Notes: generated from the letters alone by a model not told the origin. DNA of 64,000 nt from Marchantia polymorpha subsp. ruderalis (GCA_037833965.1 AP031359.1:3716001-3780000); one strand, 5' to 3'; numbered from the stretch's first letter, positions 10,001 through 23,900 are shown. Numbers and translations: made by a program.

Positions 10001-13000
10001 TAGGAAAACTGCTAATGAGGAAGACCAGACACTTCGTCCGCCTAGAGATACTCGGTCTTGGAAATAAAGATGGCGTTCATCCACTAAATTCTAACCGAGT
10101 GATCAAAAGCTCAATCAAGTGCTCGCAAGTTCAGTCCAGTAAGCGCCCAATAACAAACTTTAACATTAAACCGTGAAGGGAATTTATCTCAAAAGTACAG
10201 AGATAAACAGTTTATAACTAACATCACACAATTGAAACCCCTCGGAATGCCAGTGTCTTCTTTCTAAAACAAAAGGGATCAATCTAACCATGTAGATCCA
10301 AACAGGGTGAGGACGCACGAAGTATTGAACATTGTACTTCGTACACCCTAGAAGACCACGCATAATAACCACGCATATGCTAAAAGATGTATAACGCACG
10401 CATATGTATCAAAGAAGATCAAGACTACATGTGCGTCATGTAGGTTATCAGGATATAAAACGACAAAATGATGCGATAATGATATATAATGAACCATATT
10501 TGAAAATCACGAAAATGAGACTTTCAGAATCCAATACCCACAAATGCATATGGAGCAAATGGACATAGGTGACTAAAAATTATCTCAGAAACTTCTCGAC
10601 CAGAAAATTTACCCAAAGCTCCAAACCATCACAAGCCAGCCTTGTGTCAAGAACCAAGTCATGCTTCAAAACTTAAAACCGCTACCACTGGCCTTAGACT
10701 TTGGGGTTTAATAACGTCACAATCAAACCACCAAGAGTTTTTACAAAAAAACTATGGTCAAAACAATGCAGGTTCAAAACATCAAAGAAATGACATGTTC
10801 ACATAATCCATCCGATACCTACCGACCCTGAAGTCGTTTTAATAAGAGAGGTACACTTTCCGAGTGTAGAGCATGCTCTCATCTGCGTAAATTTATGTGA
10901 AACGATTGAGTACAAGTACTTAGAGAGGGACGCAGGGCTATGACTAACATGAAAAGTTGTGGCATTACAGTGAAATTATAACGTGACTTGGAGCCCGGTA
11001 AAAAAATGGAGAATGAATTCTTTGCACGTGTGATCTAGGCATACTGTGATCATCAAGAACGTATCCTGATGAGGATCAGTGACATGCAATCCAGTCCGCT
11101 GCTGGTTGTACGTGGCTGAGAGCAAGCGAAAGTCGAGTGCAGCTGAAGTTTGAGAAAATAAGCCACCTGCAAGATCACTGATACTATCCAATGCCCACAA
11201 TTGGAAAAGAGATAGTGACTACTCACTACTCTGAAAAATTTTAACCCGCAAGAAATTCAACCGCCTGTTCAAATGACGACATAGCAAAGACTCATAGCTG
11301 AAATCGCGGCGTAAGATATTATCCCCAATAGCCTCTGAAACCCGACGAGGTAGACCAAAATCCGCCATAGAAAGTGTATATCCTTGCTGCATCAATCACT
11401 ATGCTGTTCTCCAGCGAGAATGTCAGTACAGCTTGAACTAAGCAAATATGAAAGATGAAATACAGAAACACTTTGACTTCATCGGCGTCCTTTCACGTGA
11501 AGTAGCTGGGCCAAAGAACCAGTACTCTTGTCACGAGTTTTCTAGTGCAGGAGAGAAGCCAGTGAAAACTCGAGCCAAACAATGTGAATTTGCCCACATG
11601 AAACCTGCAGAGGAACAACTACAGAGAAGCTGATGGGCCCAAAGCACTTTTCTTGGGGAAAACACAATCCAAACATTCAACAAAGGACGGAGCAAACACT
11701 GGACGCAGTCTTTCTCCATTACGTGGTGAAAATTGTTCCTGATTGATTGAAAATTACAGGCTAAAACTCTACTCTAAGTTACTCCACTCTAAACATTGTA
11801 ACGCGGTTGTACGTTGTACAAGCAAGGATAAGGTGTAACTATGATTTCAAATATGAACCCCTTCGCATGAATTCGAACAACAGTTTGAAGTTCAGTCAGT
11901 CACATTTACGCACGAGAGTATCTTCTAGCCTTTCTAAACATGCAGCCACGGCTAGTAAACACTGTATAGAGATACAGTATATACTAGTAGTTCCTACCAC
12001 TTTGTAAGTGTTCAAATTATTCAGTGTTAGAATAAGTAACTGCCTAAAAATCTGTGTGATAAAGTTAGTAGATTCTCACATGTATGTAAAGCCATACATG
12101 CTGTCTTCATCAATTGGTTTTTCACCTGACCATGTGCTCAGATCTGAGGACATGTCCAGGTTTGATGTGCGAGCTCTGTGCAGCTGTTCGAAGCTAGTTA
12201 CGAGTAGCAGAGTAAGTTTTCTAGCTTCGGCAGGCTTTTATTCGGCCTGTCAATATCTCGGTATTGACTGGAGTATCAGAAGCCCGCGACTTCGGTACCA
12301 AAAGGTAGTACCAAAAAAAGCCATCTGCATAAGTTGGAACCTTCTCCAACAATCAGGGCAGGTTCACACTGCTTACGTAATCATTGCTTCACGTAGCAAT
12401 CGTAAGACTTACGGGTAAAATTATCTACTGGGCAGATGAAGATGGATCCCAGGTGAGACCAAATGTAGACTTCTAAACCAGAAGCACGCCTGTCCTCTTC
12501 AGTGTCTTTGAAACTTCTAAAGTGTGCTCTGCGGCACACGAATAAATGGGGACTTCAGTTTTGCTATTTGAAACAAGATCATCTGTCGGGTCGTGATCAC
12601 CCACCTTGTCACATCTCCACCTTACAGGACCTAACGTATAGACCTTAAACCAAGATGCCTGGAGCAAGATGCCTGGTTTGTTGGAAATAATACAAATCGA
12701 AGAAATACAGTTCTCTTGCTTTGATCCAACAAATCCTTGATTAAATGGAAACCCGAAATTTTTCCCACCAACAAAAGAGAGGTCTGTGATATGACTGCAA
12801 TCCCCATTTATTCACCAAGAGTCTCAACGATGAGAAAGAAACACATAGCAAACTGATCCCAGACAGAGGGTAAACCAATGACACAAAACTCGTGATAATT
12901 ACAAAGATAAAGAAAATTAGAAAACTGTCAAAGGTGCGTCAAGAAGCATGATCCATATCATGTGTATCGAGGCTGCCTAGCTTCACAATCATCTACTCTC

Positions 13001-13148
13001 TGTTCTCATTCAACTTTTCTCTCTCAGAACCATGCACCGACGACTTCTTCCAGATGCTAGCAACAGGCAATACCGCTTGAGCAACCAGAAATATTACATC
13101 ACTATGTCCAACGCTACTTCACTTCCCATTAAGCTGCTGACTATGACC
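10001..13148. other. Region downstream of the heat shock factor gene, no gene recognised
   Basis: Base composition is more balanced here than in the flanking A/T-rich blocks. Short frames exist on both strands (for example 10976-11200 minus and 12008-12418 plus), but none shows a domain I recognise or a convincing chain of exons. The part next to 13148 should include the 3' untranslated region of the minus-strand heat shock factor. A 10-nt stretch, GCAAGATGCC, is partly repeated at about 12650-12675. Confidence 0.45.
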
Positions 13149-14887
13149 TCAAGGCTTCGATCCTGGAGCAAGCTGCTCCATCTGTTCAGCAAGCTGATCA
13201 ACACTCGGCTTGTTACTCCACCATTGTACACTCCCCATAGGTTCTCCTTCTCCTTCACGTGCAGCGTTATCTCCGAATTCCGTTTCCTCAGTCTCAGTTT
13301 CTGAAGAGTCGGGATTTCCCCGCAGAAACTGCTCCCAGAATACATCATTTATGCCTGGGGCGACTCCCGCACTATCTACGCCAGTCCCTGCATCGTCTGC
13401 AGGAGAAATACGACCGGCACTGCTGCTGATACCACAATCCAGGGCTACAGATTGTCCATTGCTCTCTATTGCGGAAACATCTGTTAGTGAGGATTGTATC
13501 AGATAATTACCACCCTCTAGAACGTTAGCAGTTGCTTGAGCTCCTACTTGTGTCCCTGCAACAATGATGGGAGAGGAGGGAGTAAGACAGGCAGCCGTCT
13601 CCTCCGGCAATTCGTCGACTGATGAAATGGGAAACCCGTCGGTCACAGGAACATGCATCTCGGTAAGAGTTACTCCGGACTGTCGGTTCAAAGAGCTGCC
13701 CTCCTGCAACTCTTCTGCGCGCCCTGACCCCATGTCACGGAACAAGGCTTCAAAGGAATTGTTCGCTTCCATCTTTGTCGTGGATTCGGTGTTGTTGAAC
13801 AGATGCAAAAGGACGGCTCGGGCAGAGTCAGTTGATGTATTTGGCTGGTACTTCACTATTTGGCCTTCTGAGGCAGACCCAGAGCTTCCAGAGTCCCCAG
13901 CCCCTTCCTGTTTCGGTAAACGCCTCCTTTTCCGGTCAGTGGCGACACGTTTGCTGTTCTCTTGTTGCACAAGCTGAGCCAGAAAGCTAGGATTTTGCAT
14001 TGCCTTCGCCAAAAAGGACATCATTTGTTGCTGCCTCTGTTCCGTGACCTGCAGTCGCTGGCCCATAACCTGCAATTCACGCTCTGTCGCCTGCTGCTGT
14101 TGTCTCAATCTAACCAACTCCAGCATCAAAACGTTCTTGTCCCTTTTAAGGCGTTCAATCTCCCCTTCCAAACCAAATTTGCCTACCTCTACACAGGGCC
14201 CAAGAGTTGAACTTTGCGATGGTGGTTGCGGCTGAGGCTGATTGTGAGACACAGGCTTTCGGCGGTGAATATTCTTCAATAAATGTCTTTGGCCGCGGAG
14301 GAATCCTTCATTCGCAAACTCCCAGCGATCGGGATCTACTTTGCGGAAACCCTGCACATATATAATAGCACAAAATTTCATCGGTTGAGTTCAAAAGTAC
14401 AGAACAGATCTCACACATGGACATCACGCTATTTCAAGCCTATTCCAAGTCAAGCATTGAAAACGGAAAGTCTAAGTACACTCTTAGGGCAATCTTTTCA
14501 TTGCAATTCATACAAAACGGAAGCATCTTGTCTTACATAGGTGTTGAGTTGCCGCACAAAACTGGAGAAATTGTTGTGCTTGAAATACTTTGGTAACAGG
14601 TCTCGAGCAAACTCTGGGGGGTTCCACACAATGAAACTGTTGCTACTACTGCTCCACGAAACAACTGCATCTGTGGCAGGATCGTCCACCATGTCATAAG
14701 TTTTATTGAGGAAAGGAGGAGGCCCACTACTCTGGAGTCCATCCATTGGCTGAGGACCAGATGAAGTAAGAGGCTTCTCCGAAGATGTGGCCGGACCACT
14801 TAGACGCAAATTTTCTCTAGAGTCTTCAGGCCACCTTAAGATTGAATTTTCTGACGGGGAAGTAGTCATCATGTGCGAGCAGTACAA
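13149..14887 (-). CDS. Class A heat shock transcription factor (HsfA1-like)
   Basis: Two exons on the minus strand: 14887-14537 and 14351-13149. The 185-bp intron has GT/AG ends and lies after FVRQLNTY, the conserved intron position inside the DNA-binding domain of plant Hsfs. The protein is about 517 residues. The winged-helix DNA-binding domain covers about 57-150 ([14 protein letters not shown], then [20 protein letters not shown], then [15 protein letters not shown]). The HR-A/B coiled coil (about 178-246) has the extended class A spacing. A basic nuclear localisation signal, DRKRRRLPK, lies near 256-264. An AHA-type activation motif (NDVFWEQFL) lies near 452-460, and a leucine-containing C-terminal tail ([11 protein letters not shown]) looks like an export signal. 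The protein trimerises and binds heat shock elements in the nucleus. Starts at residue 1, 6 or 7 are all possible. All domains look intact. Confidence 0.95.
14352..14536 (-). other. Intron of the heat shock factor gene
   Basis: The donor GTAAGAC follows codon TAT (14537). The acceptor is TATATATGTGCAG, ending at 14352, with codon GGT restarting the frame. Joining the exons restores the conserved [13 protein letters not shown] stretch. Confidence 0.93.
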
Positions 14888-16460
14888 CGAGCTGGAGTCC
14901 CATTTAACCGAGAAGGGCCGAGCGATACCGACCTGTTAATGTACTTCCCGAGCAAAGGCAGTTCACGATGCTTGCAATACAGTGCTGCTGCTGCTTTTTC
15001 ATCCTCGCATAGGTAAGGGTTTCAAAGCGCGCCTCTCCAAACTTGAGCTCAACTAGTTTGGGTGTGCAGACTGTACTACGTCTGTGCACAATACTTTACC
15101 AGGGGGTCAATCAATACCTGCCTTTGACCAAAACCTCCGAAGAAATTGTACACTCCGAAGGTCAGTTCTGACATAGAGGTTGCACTCCAGTGGTACAGCG
15201 CCACGGTGATATGATAATTTTGAATAGATGGCCACGAGGATTTCTTGACCAGTCTTCGACCACAGTCACTGTGATGGGAGTGAACTTTATCTTTACGGAG
15301 ACATGGTGCAGCTGAAATCTTCACTCCAGACGAGAAATAATTCAGTTTAGCGCTAGTGGGGAAGAAATGGTGGCGTAGAGTGGAATGTACTCAAGAAGAA
15401 CTCGAAGAAGCTTTAGATAGGATTCGGCATAGTACCTAATGTGACAGTACAGAAAATTCAGGGTTTAGGGTCGTGCACATTCCAAAGTGAAACTCCTGAC
15501 ACCTAACTCGAAAACTTTCACCTCCTCCACGGCTATCAAAGTACCCTGATCAAGCAGCACACTCTAAGCTGCCAGTTTCTTGCGATCTTCACAAGGACTC
15601 TTCTCAGGTTAGAACCTTGAGGCAGTAATCACATTCCACATTAACACCAATGTGAGCTGAATTTTCAAAAGACCTCTCTCGCCTTCGATAGTCACATTGA
15701 AGTGGATCTGATTCCACGGAGTCCTTCGCGTGTTACGTTGCAAGTTTGTTAACAGTAGTCACGCTATCCATACCAGGTAGATTCGATCCGGTCTAGTGAT
15801 CACGGCCGTTCAATTCGTCTACACAATCGTCTCTACGAATGACAAAATTCTTCACATAAATAAGATCCGCCGAAGTCACCAACGACCGCTTCAGTTCCAA
15901 TTCTTTCTTCTAGGGCTAGTTCTCATGGGCTCGAAGGTTAGATACTGTTATAAAAAGTCTCTGTAATGCCTCGAAATCGTCGGCTCCGGTCCTTTCTCCC
16001 TAGGTAATGATAACTACAGTGGCAAGACTCATAAGGTGACTTATCACCTGGTGCCTACGAGAAGCGCCGAACAGCCCAGCCTTCACCTCGATCCTGGAAA
16101 CCCTTCTCCGTATTCATTCCGACCAAGCTGTACCTTCCACCTTGAAGATTCGATGGTGCTGCTTCTCTTGCGGGTTCCTCTTCCTCCGCCCACTCTTCAA
16201 ATCACAAAAGCTGAAATAGCTCAATCTCTAGGACCGACCTATTCAAGGAGTGTCTCAGGTGCAAACTCAACCTTCCAAATTTGTACGTTGTATTCTGCTC
16301 GAGGAAACCCCGTTGAATCAACCTTCGTCAGCTCCCCCACACGACGTTTCTAAACCTGACGCAGCAGGTACGGCACGGAAAGGCAATGCAAGGGAAGGAA
16401 AGTACGATGCGAGCCTATTCGCAATTCATCTTCAGTTTAGCCGCTAGCCTTAATACTGCC
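14888..16460. other. Upstream region of the heat shock factor gene
   Basis: This presumably holds the 5' leader and promoter of the minus-strand Hsf gene. I see no clear perfect heat shock element (nGAAnnTTCnnGAAn). A plus-strand TATAAAAAG at 15949-15957 precedes a C-rich frame (16036-16353) that has no recognised domain, so no gene is called there. Confidence 0.4.
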
Positions 16461-17115
16461 CACATGTTGAAATGAGTATGAGGTGATTGGGAGTAGTACG
16501 TCACTTCTCATTGTACAAAGATGATGCTCGTGATACAAAAGCATGTTCTAACTCTTGATAAACAAGAAGAATTTTGTGGTTACTCTCATGGTTCACTCCA
16601 AAGTTGAGGTTGCAGTACACTTGTTGTCCAATTTGTGCCTGGTAGCTAATATGTGCCTGACGGACACGAGTACCTCAATTTTACAGTAGATTTTACTTTG
16701 ACAAAGCAAGATGGAAGCAAATATTACTTCTTTGACCAAATCAATGACGGGTATACTCAAGAGTAAAATATTTTGGCTTCTTCTTCAGTATGTAGGGTTT
16801 AATGAGAATTTTATGAGATGGGCTAAGTGTAAAGAAATATGAAGACCTATGAAGCCATGCGGATGAAAGCAAAGAAGAAACCTCATGCTAATAGTTCTAC
16901 TTTAGTTTGATAATTATTTGTATATGTCCTAAGTACGAAGTATATAATTGTATAGAAACAACATGAGTATCTTAACTAATCTAATGTGAGTGTATTTCAA
17001 TGCACATCACTAATAAATGTTCTTTGCAGATATAATATTTAAAATTAAATCTTAGGATACAAAATATTTCCTTCGTGATATCCGATACTTTTTAGTATGG
17101 TAGATTTTTTTGCAA

Positions 17116-17118
<3 letters not shown>

Positions 17119-17152
<34 letters not shown>

Positions 17153-17160
17153 CATACATT
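17119..17160. repeat. (TA)n / (CATA)n microsatellite
   Basis: A run of TA repeats is followed directly by CATA repeats. Confidence 0.9.
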
Positions 17161-19864
17161 TGCAACTCTAATATGTGTACATGAATGATTACAATAATAA
17201 TAATCTAACTCTTATATATAAATCCTGTATATGAAGGTTTGCTCGATTCTGCCCCATTCCCTGATCTATGATTTTCATTTATCATTCCCTCTAAACCTTA
17301 TGATGTTGTTTGTAAATAACCACCAAGACTGCAACTCCAATATAAATATTTCCTAAATGTAGACAATTAAATTGTATATAAACGTTCATTTTAAACAGAT
17401 ATTAATAACCATTAAGAATCAAAGCACAAACCACATTATTAATGCCACCACAGTTAGATATATACAAATTTTGAATGAAGTATTAGTCACACGAACATCT
17501 ACAATGCATAGAATGATATTTAAATGTATGAACAAAAAAGATCTGAATGGACGAAGTAGCTTCAAGCATAAATACATAATTGTGGAAAAAAAACTAATTT
17601 GAGAGTAAAGACCCAATGCATTATGAACAATCTATTCTCTGGTACTTTATTTGATACCATCAATGAGATATAGTAACTCATTAATGGACGTAACAAGCAT
17701 GTAACAAAAACTATGAATATTACAATTTATTTTAATTCCTAACATTATCATATTCAGATGGATTCAAAGTATAATTTAATTGAATTTTCATACCGATTCG
17801 TATGGCTTGATGAATATTTATGCATAGTAGGTTTTTCTAAATAAGAAATTTTTTACTTGTCAAATTACTTAATATGATCAATAATCTTAGAGTATCACAT
17901 AGGTATAACTTCAAAATTGGAAAAAAAACAATACTCGTTCTTTGATGAGATCATGTGTCTAAACTATCAAGCAAGTTACAAATAAACATAGATGTTCAAA
18001 ATAATGTAAATAAAAAAATTGAATATATTGTTAGATTAAACTGTTGACACTTTCACGATATGAAGAATTTACATAAAACTGTATAAGAAATGTGATGAAA
18101 TATATGTGATTCAAATCTCAAGAAAAGTAAACGCAACTTATCTTTCTAACTTGTGATTTAAAACATTTTAAGATAATCAATCTATATATTTTATTATATA
18201 TATTAATATGTCTTGTAAGATAATAATGTCATGAAAAATTAGACATAATATATGTAATATATTTTTGCATTGTCACTTATCTACTAATAAAACTGAATGT
18301 CACGAGTCTTCTATTAGTTTGTAAATATGGTTCGAACGATTGAACAAGTTTTTTTCTTGCTTCAATTTTATTCTAGTCTTAATGGTTTGGCTATAGTTTT
18401 GCTATGGAACATTTATTAAAGAAAGCTGATGATTTGTCCTCTGCACTTTTATTGGCTCTCTCCCCTTTTTGATTATACATTTTACAATAATAGTTTGTTG
18501 TAATTACTAAATTTATTTTTCTTTAAAAACAATATAAATGAAATGAGTAACTTCACGAGTAATGTACACTCTGTTGAAGCCATGATTCAAAAAAATTGAA
18601 TCTATAAATAGTGGATCAATTTGTGGATATATAATAATTATTATGGTAGGTGTAAAGTGAATAATTCTACCCAATTTGTTCACAATAAAATTATTTGTAA
18701 CAAGGTTTTTTAACTCTCACATAAACTATAAGGTGACATGTCTTCATTTTTCTTTACAAAAATATGTTCTAATCAACCAGCTATTGTTTGTTACATGCCC
18801 TGATTTGTTGACAATATACACAAGATCATGTGTGGGTACATTTTCGTGCACTCTGATGCCAATTGATCACAAGTTGCTAGCGACAAAAGATAGATCGTAA
18901 GCTGGTTGTTCGTATCCTGCTTTCGGAGAGCGAGGTCATCATCTCTGGTTCTCGGCATGTGCCTTTGACTTCAATCCAGGGTAATAGTGCCTAGTTCTGT
19001 TGCTTGCTTGGTAGCATTGAATCAGGGCAGGTGGTGGCATGCTTGTCCCGCGTCGCTTCTTTCCGTGATGTTAAAACCTGTGTGCTACAAACTCATCTTT
19101 CACGTTGAGTTGAGAGTTGGCACTCACCGAGAATTGCCGCACAATATTAACGGAGAGAGCATTTCGAACTGAAGGCAATCCCTGTGTCTTTGATCATTGA
19201 TATGCCAGGTTTTTGCTCATGAATCTCCTCTTTTATGAATTCCAATCAAGCTTCGAGTGGTCGGGCTGAGCCGAACTTCTTGTTTGTTCTGTATACTCCA
19301 AGGTTTAGTCCTCGTGAGTTGAGCTGAAACAGATGATGACATAATGCCTCAGTTCCGAGTCCGAGTTCCCGATTTTATTTTTATATCATTTGGTATAAAC
19401 ATTTATTAAATTTCAAAAAAAACTTTATTTCATTTTATTTTATTCACAATTTTGAAAATGTTGTTCACTTTCACATGGCTCATGGTGGCTGAGTTATGAA
19501 TTTTTTTTTCATTCATTGTTGATAATTCTTGTAATTGCAAAATTCTTATATGATGCTTGTAAAACGTCAACTTTTACAAGCAAACCTTTTTTTATATTCC
19601 AGGTTATGAATGTCATCATGTCTTCATCTCACTTCATTGCTTGTGTAACTTTATTTTTATCAATGGTTTTGAAGTCCATATTGACAACATGATTCCTTAT
19701 ATTAAATGATGTTTTCATAGTATTTTTCACCATATTATCTTACAAGACATATATAATATATATCTATATCTATATTTTGTACACAATGTTAGATAGATTT
19801 GATTTGTGAATCATGATAATTTTTTTAATTCAACATGTATAAACAAAAAGATTGCTGAAAATTG

Positions 19865-19869
19865 CACAC

Positions 19870-19915
<46 letters not shown>
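19865..19915. repeat. (CA)n-(TA)n compound microsatellite
   Basis: A run of CA repeats passes into a run of TA repeats in A/T-rich DNA. Confidence 0.9.
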
Positions 19916-19918
<3 letters not shown>

Positions 19919-21636
19919 GCAACATTATAAATGATGAAGTCAGATTACACAATGTAAATAACAACTGGAAGTATGCCTCATATCCTTGACTCCGTTATTT
20001 GAATAATTAATTTTCCATTTTAATACATCTGAATGTCTAATCACAAATAATATTCTTCATAAAACAAAGATGAATTTTGAATAAATTAGGAGTTTATCGT
20101 TTTCGTATTAATTTTTTACATGCACCTCCATAATTTTCAAAGTACAAAGTACTTTAAGGTCTTTATTTTACATGCAGATGAGTGATACTATAAATGTTTC
20201 AAAATTTTAGTATTTCATTAAAATTTCCTATTTCCTGAAATGTAATCTACATTGAGTAAAAATCAATTATATGTTAGATATCACAACACTGAACACTAAA
20301 AGCAAAGATCTTTCAAAAGATGTAACATAGATTTTCAAGATGAAAAATACTTCAAATGAATTGTCTACCTCATATATACCTCAGCATGTACCAAAAATAG
20401 ATTTTATCCCATTCAATCATAGGCTTCAAGTGAATGACATGAAAAATGTATCTCACTAATACAAAAATTATAAACGCGTTGTTTTCAACTAACACAGTCA
20501 GGTCTTACCGTAAAAACCTAAGTATTATTGTGGTGTAGCTCTAGACTACCACTTTCAATTTCCATCTTAAAAACCTAAGGATAACTGAGATGTTCTTCAT
20601 AACTAACACACATTAATTTTATTTGAAAAATGAATGGTTGATTAAAATATCGCTATGTACTAAATGATCAATTTTTCATTCAAAAAATATATGAACTAGT
20701 TACATGTTATTCTCAATTAATACACTTAGTCTTTAACTACCAAACACATGAATTGTTTATATGATAACTATTAAAAATCCATAAGAAATTTTTTTAATTT
20801 ATTTTCTGGATGATGAAAATGATATTTTTATTATTTAAATAGTGAAATAAATTTAATATGCATTTGAGATTAATTACATTTGACATTGATCTTACTACAG
20901 TATATGCAAAATACAATATCACGTTTCAATCAAATCAATTTGCATTGAGAATATGAATTAAAATTTCAGATTTTTCCAAGAGTATTTAAAATGGATAATG
21001 TTGGATGATAATTTATTTTATAATAAGAGAATTTTATGATTAATATTTTAATAAAAACTAAGTATAATTGAAAAAGCTCACAAGTAAATAGGTGTTATTT
21101 TTTGGGAAAAATGCATCAAATCATATCATAATTTTTTCAAGATCAATTATGCAAAATTCACGTATTGACAACAAATATAGCTAAAAATACTATCTAATTT
21201 AATATTTTAGTCACCAAATTATTATTTTTTATAACAAATTACGAATATTGTCTAAAGCTGTACACCCTATAGTAGATCAAATGATGATAACCATATTGAT
21301 ATAAAATATATTGAAATAAAAAGTAAAATATTTCATTTGTAACAAATTTCAAATGACAATAGTTCTAATCAAGTTGATGCGATGATCAAATCAAATATTT
21401 AAGGATATTTTTCAATCATTGGTCTAGTATGTAGATTTTGAAAAAAAACAAACTTGTATTCTGGTATGTTTATATATAAATTTACTCTCTCAACTTCATA
21501 TTGGAGTTAGTTTGCTTTAGTTATAATAATGCGTTCATGAAAGCTATGAAGAAAGAAAATATAATTACAATCTATGCAACTTCAACATCGTAGACAACCC
21601 AAGATTCAAGCCAACTTCTAGTTCAATACAAGGAGT

Positions 21637-22000
21637 ATGAAGATATATTCAAAAAAAAAAATGCAAAATAATTCTCTCAACATCAATTGTAATATTGTGG
21701 AATTGACCTTCAAGAAGAATTTCAACCATCTTTTGAACCAATGTACAATATTTTTCAAAAAAAGCTTGCCTCATTGTAGCAACAAATCTACAAAACCTTT
21801 TAATCCTCTATTAGGCAATCTGAGTCGGCGGCACAAGCTTCTAACTTTTTTGTGAAGAAAAAAGATGTTTCACTTTTTGTGGCTTATCAAAGATTGACTA
21901 AAATCACAATCAAGAATCAATATTCATTGACTTTGGTCTTTGAACTTCTTGATTTGTAGGTCAAACAAAGATATATACAAAAATTAATCTTTGAGGAGCT
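21637..22000 (+). pseudogene. Gypsy reverse transcriptase relic, A/T-degraded
   Basis: The plus-strand frame after about 21830 reads FFVKKKDVSLFVAYQRL and then TKITIKNQYSLTLV. This matches the gypsy RT N-terminal block (FVKKKDGSLR--VDYRALNK-TIKNRYPLP). The upstream frame 21637-21855 is a decayed linker from protease to RT. Codons are drifting toward A and T, consistent with ageing by C-to-T change. No RT catalytic YxDD block remains. Confidence 0.6.
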
Positions 22001-22640
22001 TACAAATTGATGCGAATTAAAAGAAGTGACCAATGAAAAATCACATCTCAAACAAGCTATGGACATTTTGATTAATACGTTATGCATTTTGGTCTTATCA
22101 ATGAACCACATCTTCTGATAATTTTTGATGACTTTGTTGTTTGTTATTATTGTGGATGTCAACTTTATGAATAGACCAAAAGACTAAAGTGAAAACGTAT
22201 CAAAATAGACCAAAATCCATCAAATTTCTAACACAAAACTCAGATAAATATTCAAAATGAAAAAATCTAAAGTCATATACATATAAGAATGGATACAATT
22301 TGTGGTGATAAGAGTGATGTACAATATTTTGAGATTTTCTATATATACTTTAAGCAAACTCAAGCCACATCAACTAAGACTTCAATTAGTTTGAAAGAGG
22401 TTTACATAACCATCATTTGAGTTGTGATACTTGTCTCCACAATATAAACACAAATGTCTCCATAAGGCAGTGTTTTTCTATTTAATTAACTTGCTAACTC
22501 TTTAAGTATCAATAAGCATCAAAATTGAGGTCAAAGTGCTTGAAGATATTTGGCAGGCTGGAGTTGTCTCGTTTGCTTCATAGGGTTCAAAGAGCAATTG
22601 TTTCTTTTGTTCTTGCTAAAAAAAAGCAGATTGTTGTAAT
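22001..22640. other. A/T-rich DNA, no gene recognised
   Basis: No recognisable reading frame or repeat. It lies between the gypsy RT relic and the copia 3' region. Confidence 0.5.
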
Positions 22641-22924
22641 CTATTGTCAGAATAATGATTTTTGACAAAGTTTTGATTTGGACAAGTTTTTCATGGTAAA
22701 TTTCACAGTGAGCAAACCAACAACACAATAAACACAGATTACACACGTATAACGTGGTTCAGCCTTAGGGGCTACGTTCACTGAGGAATACACTTGAGAG
22801 AGTTTACTACTTGAAATGAAAAACATATTCTCACCTGTAGAAGCATTAGAGTATATATATCCAAGGTAGGCGACTAATCTCTGCTATAAATAGCTACATA
22901 TGGGGTTACTCTTTAACCGGAGTG
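22641..22924 (-). mobile_element. Copia 3' end, LTR-like part (edges uncertain)
   Basis: The sequence contains AACGTGGTTCAGCC and GGGGCTACG near 22752-22775, a phrase common in plant copia LTRs, with a TATA-like run (GAGTATATATATCC) near 22851. It lies directly beyond the tandem array and pol remnant of the minus-strand copia element, where the 3' LTR is expected. I could not place either LTR boundary. Confidence 0.4.
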
Positions 22925-23900
22925 AATCTCAACAATCTCTCCCTTAACTTGCATTAAGATGTCTCGGTAACCTCTTTAACCTATATTATTACTTAGCGGG
23001 ATGTTCTAGACGGATTCCTAACACAAGTCCATTCTTTAAACAAGAGTTAACTAGAACTAAGCCGTAACCATAACATGATAGAGTAATAATATATAGAAAT
23101 AACTCAACAATCTCACGTTAACTCATGTTAAGAAATATCAGTCACCTCTCTAACCTATATTATTACTCCCATAACGAAATTGAGTAATAACATACAGAGG
23201 TAACTCAACAATCTTCCCCTTAACTCATGTTAAGTATTTTCAGTGATCTATCTAATATATATTATTATTCCCATAGCAGAATAGAATAATAACATACAAA
23301 AATAATTCAAAAATCTCCCCCTTAATTTATGTTAAGTATTTTCAGTGATCTATCTAACCTATATTATTATTCTCATAACAGAGTAGAATAATAACATACA
23401 ACAGTAAATCAAAAATCTTCCCCTTAATTCATATTAATGAATCTCAGTCGCTTCTCTAACCTATATTTTTACTCCCATAACATGATAGAGTAATAACATA
23501 CAAAGATAACTCTACAATTTCATCCTTAACTCATGTTGAGGAATCTTGGGCACCTCTCTAACCTATATTTTTACTCCCATAACATGATATAGTAATAACA
23601 TACAGAGATAACTCTACAATTTCATCCTTAACTCATGTTGAGGAATCTTGGTCACCTCTCTAACCTATATTTTTACTCCCATAACATGATAGAGTAATAA
23701 CATACAGAGATAACTCTACAATTTCATCCTTAACTCATGTTGAGGAATCTTGGTCACCTCTCTAACCTATATAATTACTTTGTGGGAAGTTATAGATGGA
23801 AATCTACCACAAGATCTCTCTTTAAACAAGAGTTAACTAGGACTAAGCCGTAGCCATAAGAGTATATAGTAATAATATTTCAAAGGTATTATACAGAGGT
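22925..23900. repeat. 102-bp tandem array, eight units
   Basis: Eight consecutive units start at 22925, 23101, 23202, 23304, 23406, 23508, 23610 and 23712. The six inner ones are 101-102 bp. The first (176 bp) and last (189 bp) carry an extra stretch of about 75-90 bp that includes TTTAAACAAGAGTTAACTAG. Each unit has a start like AACTCAACAATCT, then CTTAACTCATGTT and TCTCTAACCTATAT, and ends near GAGTAATAACATACAGAG. Units 6-8 are almost identical over their shared part, so the latest expansion was at that end. The array lies directly after the copia pol remnant. Confidence 0.9.

Larger units (their letters stand above)
16461..21636. other. Very A/T-rich DNA with microsatellites, no gene recognised
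   Basis: Low-complexity A/T-rich sequence with short chance frames only. It is probably old, mutated transposon DNA, given the RT relic just downstream. Two dinucleotide tracts are listed separately. Confidence 0.55.

Noticed and set aside
15400..15625. Possible heat shock element near GAAGAAGCTTT and GTTAGAACCTTG
   Set aside because: Neither gives three contiguous alternating nGAAn/nTTCn units, so the resemblance is too weak.
16036..16353. 105-aa plus-strand frame after a TATAAAAAG
   Set aside because: The frame has no recognisable domain, no neighbouring exons and ordinary composition, which is not enough to call a gene.
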